Of a stretch of DNA of 9,350 nucleotides, positions 5,570-9,350 are shown one piece after another. A program made the position numbers and the translations under genes. Source of the DNA: CAYGZM01 sp964354365 (GTDB lineage: Bacteria > Planctomycetota > Phycisphaerae > Sedimentisphaerales > Anaerobacaceae); NCBI GenBank assembly GCA_964354365.1, contig CAYGZM010000148.1, positions 1 to 9,350 on the forward strand. Reading direction: 5' to 3'. Below the pieces are notes generated by a model, which saw only the letters and a program-made list of their open reading frames with translations, was not told where the DNA came from and did not search any database. Position 1 is the stretch's first letter, and every line of letters starts with the position of its first letter.

Positions 5570-8344
5570 TCAGGATGGACGCTCTTGGAATTCAACAAGG
5601 CCGGCGCCTTCTGCAGCGATGCAGGGGATTATCTCCGGTTCGAGACTATTGGGTCTGTAGTAGCGCTCGATCAGAGCGCTGCCTACAGCTTCAACGGCGG
5701 CCTTCTGCGACAGGATCATAACGCACCCGCCCAGGCCGGCCCCCGCAATCTGCGCCCCGGCAACGCCAGGCACAGAACAGGCGATATCAACCATACGGTC
5801 GATTTCGACCGTGCTGCAGGCGTAGCCGCCGGGCTGCATAAGAAGCTGAGCGTTTGAGGCCCTGACGGCATCCTCGCTGCTCAAGTCGCCAATCAAATGG
5901 TTGAGGCACTCGTCGTCGCAGCTCTGTTCGATCCTGATGTAGCTCCCGCCCGGGCCGGGCCGGCTGACCCTGTCGCCGTCGTGGCTTATCTTCATCAGGT
6001 TTCCGAATGCGTCGATTCGCCCCTGCTCCAGATAATCCACGCAGATTTTGCTTCTGAGAATCTCGGCCAAACCAAAGAGCAGGACGCCTCTGACTTTGTA
6101 GCGTCCGGGATCACGGTGACTTGCAAAGTTGGCCTCAATCAAATCCTCATGCTCCTTCGAGAGGGCAAAGCTGAAGTCTTCCCGGCTCATAAACTGCGGA
6201 ATTTTAAGAAGCATGCGGTAAATATCACTTTCGCCGCACCCAAGGTTCTCCGGGGTTATATCCCGCAGGCAGCGAGCTTTGTCGCTTATTTGCGGGCAGC
6301 GCTGCCTGAGCAGCTCCAGGCCCAGATTGTAGGCGGCGATTCTTGCATTAAACGTATCCTTTGCCGAGCTGCTCTTGGCGGCCTTGATGTGACTGTTCGC
6401 AATGATTACCTGATAATCCTCCGGCGCATCCATCATCTTTTCGACTTTGAACGGCAGGTACCCGACGTGAGCGATCTTGCCCCTCTGGCCGAGACGTATG
6501 GCTGCGTGGTCTCCGGAGCCACCGCGCGAGCCGACAAACCACTCGCCCTGGCCGCACATATCGATAAACTGCCGGGTCGTCAGCTCCAGACCGTTCAGTG
6601 CTATCGCCGCCGCAAGCGTCGCCACGACGATTGTGGAGCTGCTGCTGAGGCCCGCTGCGATTGGAACATTGCCGGATATGGCCAGATTCATACCGAGGAC
6701 CTTTCTATCCTTGTAGTTGTGCTGCAGCCGCAGCATGGCGGCCTTGATATAGTTTCCCCAGTCCCCGGCCGTGGTCCGCAGTATGTTCCGCACCCAATCG
6801 CTGTTGACAAAATCCACCCAGTCGCTCCACGCAAATCGGCCCATAACTTCGGATATGTTGAACCGCACAGGCTTGAACCTGCTCGGCTCGACATTGACCG
6901 CCTCGACATTGTTGTCGGCCCTAATCCCGGCCACCGCGATTGTCTCGCGGTCTATCGCAAGGCAGTTGTTCCACCCGCCGCGATGGTCAACATGCCTTCC
7001 CATAAGGTTTATCCGCCCAGGCGCCCGGACGATGCAGACCCCCTGCTCAAATCCGAACCGCTCGCCGTAGCATCGAAGCACGCGCATCAAATCGCTGCGT
7101 TTCCGCTCGTGCAGAGTCTCGTGCCGCCCGTAGATGTTCTCCAGCCAGCGGCGCACGGCGGGCGTATTGTTCTCAATCTTGCCTATCCATTCGGCGACAG
7201 GACCGTACCGGCTTGCATCTATGCGAGGTCCAGGCAAGGGCCCCGGCTTTTGCTTCTTTCGCCGGACATAGTCCTGTATAGCTAAAAGCTCATCGGGCGA
7301 ATTGAAACCCTGTATCCGGTCGGGGTCGTCAATGGGCACCGCCCTGATTCTGAACCGACGTTTTCCGTCGGCGTCTCTAACCGCCGACAAGTGCCGAACA
7401 ATGTCTGTGAGATAGTACTCCCGCTGAGCATTGTCGTTGTCTATCATCGCAACGCCCTGATAAAAGGCCTGCGCTTTGAAAAGATACAGGCTCGGATTCA
7501 CTCCGCCTGTGCGTTTTTCAATCTCCTCGGCGGAATGTCTTTGCCCGTCTATCTCGATACCGTACCGCGAGGATTGCAGTATATTGTTGAGGTCCTCACC
7601 GTCGATTTCCACCGTCCTGCCGGCCAAATCGATCAGTTCCCCGACGGCCGCGGTCTGCTTCCGGGGATCGGGTATGTGCCTGTCGATTATGTCCCGCACC
7701 TCCGAGCCGGTGATGCGGACCATACTCACGATTGCCTCATTCAGCTCATCGACAATGGCCTGCCTGGCCAGGTCCATCTTTTCGATTATGGCCACCGCCC
7801 GCCCGGTGCCATCCGTAAGGACCCGCCCGCCCGAGCGCTCGGTGGCGGCGGTCTTGGGTATCGTCAAAAGGGCCAAATCCGCATCCTGCTCGGAAAACCC
7901 TTTGAGCAGGGCTTCAATAGCGGAAGGCTCGATGAACTTGTCGCCCATCGCAACCAGCACCGAGCCGAGGTGGCCCGCTCTGTGCAGGGCTTCGGCTGCC
8001 ACCTGCGCTGCATTGCCGGTGCCGGACTGCGGACTCTGCCGGACAAACGCAACGCCGCGATGCTCCCTGCCGACGGTGGCCCTCACCTGGTCGGCCTCGT
8101 AGCCTACGACCACGAGAAATCCGCTGAATCCCAGCTCTTTGAAGGCCGAAATCACCCGGTTTATGGCCGGCACGCCGTCAATTTCAAGGCAGACCTTCGC
8201 CAAATCGGGCTTGCCCATCCGCGTGCCCTTGCCCGCAGCCAGAATCACAACCGCCGTCTGCTCTGCAATGCCTTTATGCTCGTCAGCCCGCATAATCCCG
8301 ACAAACTTACGCCGTTGGCGGAAAATTGCAAGCATTTTCGGCAC
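5570..8344 (-). CDS. Fused GlmU-type sugar nucleotidyltransferase + galactokinase-family GHMP kinase
   Basis: This is a 924-residue two-domain protein. Residues about 30-390 form a GlmU-like uridylyltransferase: LAAGKGTRMG (35-44), Lys50, the nucleotide-binding QSGTGNA (106-112), the metal-binding GD at 134-135, and NAQREYYLTD, which copies the GlmU motif NAQGEYYLTD. No left-handed beta-helix acetyltransferase follows. Residues about 415-924 are a galactokinase-type GHMP kinase: APGRINLMGRHVDHRGG (motif 1, Gly443 onward), GLSSSS (565-570), the catalytic-base region GSGDHAA with Asp612, and AGAGLGGCV (motif 3, 867-875). By analogy with the fucose salvage enzyme FKP, it probably phosphorylates a free sugar at C1 and then makes a nucleotide (likely UDP) sugar. 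The substrate is unknown: galactokinases have GEHTDY where this has GRHVDH, so the sugar-contacting Glu is replaced by Arg450. The GTG start at 8344 has AAAGG 8 bases upstream; ATG 8335 or 8293 are alternatives. Its stop codon lies in a repeat tail. Confidence 0.87.
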   Translation of the reverse strand: MPKMLAIFRQRRKFVGIMRADEHKGIAEQTAVVILAAGKGTRMGKPDLAKVCLEIDGVPAINRVISAFKELGFSGFLVVVGYEADQVRATVGREHRGVAFVRQSPQSGTGNAAQVAAEALHRAGHLGSVLVAMGDKFIEPSAIEALLKGFSEQDADLALLTIPKTAATERSGGRVLTDGTGRAVAIIEKMDLARQAIVDELNEAIVSMVRITGSEVRDIIDRHIPDPRKQTAAVGELIDLAGRTVEIDGEDLNNILQSSRYGIEIDGQRHSAEEIEKRTGGVNPSLYLFKAQAFYQGVAMIDNDNAQREYYLTDIVRHLSAVRDADGKRRFRIRAVPIDDPDRIQGFNSPDELLAIQDYVRRKKQKPGPLPGPRIDASRYGPVAEWIGKIENNTPAVRRWLENIYGRHETLHERKRSDLMRVLRCYGERFGFEQGVCIVRAPGRINLMGRHVDHRGGWNNCLAIDRETIAVAGIRADNNVEAVNVEPSRFKPVRFNISEVMGRFAWSDWVDFVNSDWVRNILRTTAGDWGNYIKAAMLRLQHNYKDRKVLGMNLAISGNVPIAAGLSSSSTIVVATLAAAIALNGLELTTRQFIDMCGQGEWFVGSRGGSGDHAAIRLGQRGKIAHVGYLPFKVEKMMDAPEDYQVIIANSHIKAAKSSSAKDTFNARIAAYNLGLELLRQRCPQISDKARCLRDITPENLGCGESDIYRMLLKIPQFMSREDFSFALSKEHEDLIEANFASHRDPGRYKVRGVLLFGLAEILRSKICVDYLEQGRIDAFGNLMKISHDGDRVSRPGPGGSYIRIEQSCDDECLNHLIGDLSSEDAVRASNAQLLMQPGGYACSTVEIDRMVDIACSVPGVAGAQIAGAGLGGCVMILSQKAAVEAVGSALIERYYRPNSLEPEIIPCIAAEGAGLVEFQERPS

Positions 8345-8564
8345 AGAACCGGCCTTTGCGGGCTTGGATTCAGCTCTACCAGCCGGCTAACAAGCGATGA
8401 ACAACACCAACTTCGGCAAAGAGGTCAAACGCGCCTTCCCCCAGAGCAGCAAAGGCCAGATACACAACGGCGGAAGGAAAATCTCGACATATCGAGGCCT
8501 GGCAGTAATGGAAAACTCCCCGGTCAGCCGCGGAGGCAATTGAAAGCTGTCCCCAGTGGAAGTA
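8345..8564. other. Upstream region of the kinase fusion gene, no clear gene
   Basis: These 220 bases separate the fusion gene start from the palindromic element. A 48-codon plus-strand ORF (8397-8543) and a 66-codon minus-strand ORF (8387-8587, TTG start) are present, but neither has a convincing ribosome-binding site or recognisable family, and the second starts inside the palindrome. I see no strong promoter pair for the fusion gene; TTGACC on the minus strand near 8427 is a possible -35 without a matching -10. Confidence 0.4.
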
Positions 8565-8818
8565 CTAAATTCCAGGTTCAACTCCAATAATGTTGGTTAG
8601 TTTAAGGTTAGTTTATGGGCTAACGCTATGAAAAATACGGATTTATCGCATTGTGGGCAACAGCATATATGCGCTATAAGTGGGCGGTACCACGAAAGAT
8701 ACCGCCCCATGCTGTATACCTATACATGCTGTTGCCTTAAAGCGTTAAATCCAAAGTACTTATGTATTAGTTGTGCCATAAAGTTACCAACTTTTTTGGA
8801 TGAGAACCTAAAGTTTAG
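8565..8818. repeat. ~255-bp AT-rich imperfect palindrome (MITE-like or fold-back element)
   Basis: The left half (8565-8689) and right half (8700-8818) are imperfect reverse complements along almost the whole length, around the 10-base centre CCACGAAAGA. The innermost arms are perfect: GGGCGGTA (8682-8689) and TACCGCCC (8700-8707). Further out, GCAACAGCAT-TATA (from 8657) faces its complement ending at 8735; GGATTTATCGC faces GCGTTAAATCC; GTTGGTTAGTTTA (8592-8604) faces TAAAGTTACCAAC (8779-8791); and CTAAATTCCAGGTTC (8565-8579) faces GAACCTAAAGTTTAG (8804-8818). GGTTAGTTTA is directly duplicated in the left arm only. Base composition is clearly more AT-rich than the surroundings, a sign of foreign origin. 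I could not find a target duplication, so the exact ends are uncertain. A transcript across it would form one very long hairpin. Confidence 0.8.
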
Positions 8819-8859
8819 AAAAGATTTGAGATTCAGTGCTGCCACTGCGGACACTGCGG

Positions 8860-8981
8860 ACAGAGACCCCCGCCTCCAGCCACCACCGCGTGTCGCCCTA
8901 CGCACCCAGGCCCTCTCGCCACTCCCCAGCCACCACCACCCATCAGCCCTTCCCAGGCGCTTATCATGCTCCCAGAGCCTC
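8860..8981 (+). other. C-rich linker preceding the right hairpin array
   Basis: The plus strand is strongly biased to C here, with many CCAC, CCC and CAGCC runs and few Gs in a row. It resembles the C-rich linkers inside the left array (near 4444-4480 and 5135-5195), including a CCGCGTGTCGCCCT segment like their CCGCTTGTCACCCC. It therefore seems to be part of the repeat family rather than independent sequence. The weak ORFs crossing it on both strands are products of the skewed composition. Confidence 0.5.
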
Positions 8982-9139
8982 CTCGACAAAAACCGAGCCA
9001 AAAGAAAAAGCGATGTCTATTTATCAAGACATCGCCTTTGATGCCTCAAGATATGTGAGGAAGAAGGAGCTATGTCTATTTAACAAGACATCGCCTTCAA
9101 TTGCACAAGCTGCGCGAGAGATAGGCGGGGGAGAGTGCG
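8982..9139 (+). repeat. Right hairpin-repeat array: two copies of the same core
   Basis: It opens with the box CTCGACAAAAACCGAG (8982-8997), then AAAAGAAAAAGCG and two cores at 9015-9030 (loop ATTTATCA) and 9074-9089 (loop ATTTAACA). The first has the full stem GCGATGTCT/AGACATCGC. The spacing of 59 bases, the loop types and the joining sequence (ATGCCTCAAGATATGTGAGG then AAGAAGGAG) match the pair at 4990 and 5049 in the left array, so this is a second copy of that double unit. The tail (CTGCGCGAGAGATAGG then CGGGGGAGAGTGCG) runs into the start of the next gene. Confidence 0.9.
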
Positions 9140-9350
9140 ATGCAAGTCGCAGAAGCAGTCTGCAGTCCCGATTTCTATCTAAGTTCTCAAGTTGTGCATT
9201 TACAAAGGGTTATGGATGAAGGGCGGATGAAATATCCCGGCGACATTCCGCCAAATACACACATAGTCTCTTTGCCGGATAAAGCGGGAACCTGCCCCCC
9301 TGAGCCTTGGAAGATTGGCCTTTTCCAGAGCCGCAGTCAGCAGGTTCCAC
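9140..9350 (+). CDS. Start of an unidentified protein gene, cut off by the window edge
   Basis: From ATG 9140 the frame stays open for 70 codons to the window edge, with an in-frame TAG shortly before it. GGGGGAG lies about 8 bases before the ATG, a strong ribosome-binding site. The protein begins MQVAEAVCSPDFYLSSQVVH, then LQRVMDEGRMKYPGDIPPNT and HIVSLPDKAGTCPPEPWKIG. It reads like a soluble protein, but I do not recognise a family. The ribosome-binding site and start sit in the tail of the last hairpin repeat, and the same GGAGAGTGCGATG string recurs in the 156-bp units, so ATG 9212 (MDEGRMKYPGDI) may be the original start. Confidence 0.5.
   Translation, partial: MQVAEAVCSPDFYLSSQVVHLQRVMDEGRMKYPGDIPPNTHIVSLPDKAGTCPPEPWKIGLFQSRSQQVP
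9287..9348. repeat. Nested inverted repeat at the right edge
   Basis: GGAACCTGC (9287-9295) and GCAGGTTCC (9340-9348) are perfect 9-bp inverted repeats. Inside them TGGAA (9308-9312) faces TTCCA (9323-9327). It may be a small fold-back element or part of a larger one beyond the window; it lies inside the partial reading frame at 9140. Confidence 0.4.

Larger units (their letters stand above)
4311..5575 (+). repeat. Left hairpin-repeat array: 11 copies of a GTCTATTTATCAAGAC core in complex units
   Basis: The 16-bp core starts at 4325, 4399, 4508, 4664, 4820, 4990, 5049, 5229, 5309, 5465 and 5539, always in the same orientation. It is GTCT-(8 nt)-AGAC, and the pairing often extends outward: in the copy at 5309, GCGATGTCT faces AGACATCGC, with A-runs facing T-runs beyond. 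The loop reads ATTTATCA in most copies and ATTTAACA at 4325 and 5049. Upstream of the core is a box like CTCGTCAAAAACCGAG then CAGAAAAAGC; downstream is CGCCTTT-AT-GCACAAG and a purine-rich tail. Copies are separated by 59, 74, 80, 109, 156, 170 or 180 bases, several of which are not multiples of three, so no single reading frame is kept. C-rich linkers with CCGCCGCTTGTCACCCCT occur at about 4444 and 5140. I see no genuine gene in this 1.3 kb. The family is not one I recognise: spacing excludes a CRISPR, and the motifs do not match integron attC sites. Confidence 0.9.

Noticed and set aside
4311..5575. CRISPR array
   Set aside because: The repeated core is short, the spacing varies from 59 to 180 bases, and linkers are themselves repeated, which is unlike unique spacers of constant size. 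No cas genes are present.
4311..5575. Integron cassette array with attC sites
   Set aside because: The hairpins lack the RYYYAAC/GTTRRRY core sites, there are no cassette genes between most copies, and no integrase is seen.
5897..7285. 462-codon plus-strand ORF
   Set aside because: It is antisense to the kinase domain of the fusion gene, whose motifs are unmistakable; long antisense frames are common in GC-rich genes.
8540..8580. Scar of an IS200/REP-associated transposase locus (GCTGTCCCCAGTGG segment)
   Set aside because: The resemblance is to a short, common-looking string recalled from other genomes; no transposase fragment is present, so it cannot be supported.
8387..8587. 66-codon minus-strand ORF with hydrophobic C terminus
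   Set aside because: It starts at a TTG within the palindromic element without a convincing ribosome-binding site and resembles no known protein.
7391..8590. 399-codon plus-strand ORF
   Set aside because: It is antisense to the nucleotidyltransferase domain and shows no family features.
8628..9041. 137-codon plus-strand ORF
   Set aside because: It spans half of the palindrome, the C-rich linker and a repeat core, three unrelated compositions, and has no domain.

Overview
The window is bacterial chromosome of moderately high G+C. Five protein genes are recognisable by family, one secreted protein is recognised at fold level, and two stretches carry unusual repeats. The gene types (a divergent YchF-like GTPase with a TTG start, solitary genes rather than long operons, a very large sugar kinase/nucleotidyltransferase fusion) together with plentiful fold-back repeats would suit an uncultured Planctomycetota-type genome. 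That placement is an inference with low confidence; no taxonomic marker here settles it.

Layout. Positions 1-1868 hold three genes on the minus strand: a secreted papain-fold (C39-like) protein, the beta subunit/domain of a class I Fe-S hydro-lyase (fumarase/tartrate dehydratase type) and the N-terminal part of a YchF-like GTPase that runs off the left edge. A divergent gene at 2048-2686 encodes precorrin-2 dehydrogenase/sirohydrochlorin ferrochelatase (siroheme synthesis). It converges on rplU (ribosomal protein L21) at 2696-3025. Between rplU and a divergent D-amino-acid transaminase gene (3374-4213) lies a well-formed 183-bp MITE with perfect 12-bp terminal inverted repeats and an 8-bp target duplication.

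From 4311 to 5575 there is a 1.3-kb array of hairpin repeats and no convincing gene. The core is a 16-bp near-palindrome, GTCTATTTATCAAGAC, present 11 times in one orientation with variable spacing. It is embedded in larger units, including three copies of a 156-bp unit. The array runs directly into the 3' end of a 924-codon minus-strand gene (5570-8344) for a GlmU-type nucleotidyltransferase fused to a galactokinase-family GHMP kinase, and the repeat tail appears to supply that gene's stop codon. Upstream of this gene are an AT-rich ~255-bp imperfect palindrome (8565-8818), a C-rich linker, and two more copies of the hairpin (9015-9089). A further plus-strand gene begins at about 9140 and leaves the window; its ribosome-binding site and start lie in the tail of the last repeat unit.

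The protein genes are mostly housekeeping or salvage functions with no obvious joint pathway. The distinctive content is the repeat family: 13 same-orientation hairpins flanking a single gene, recently amplified in part, and touching the ends of the coding regions on both sides.
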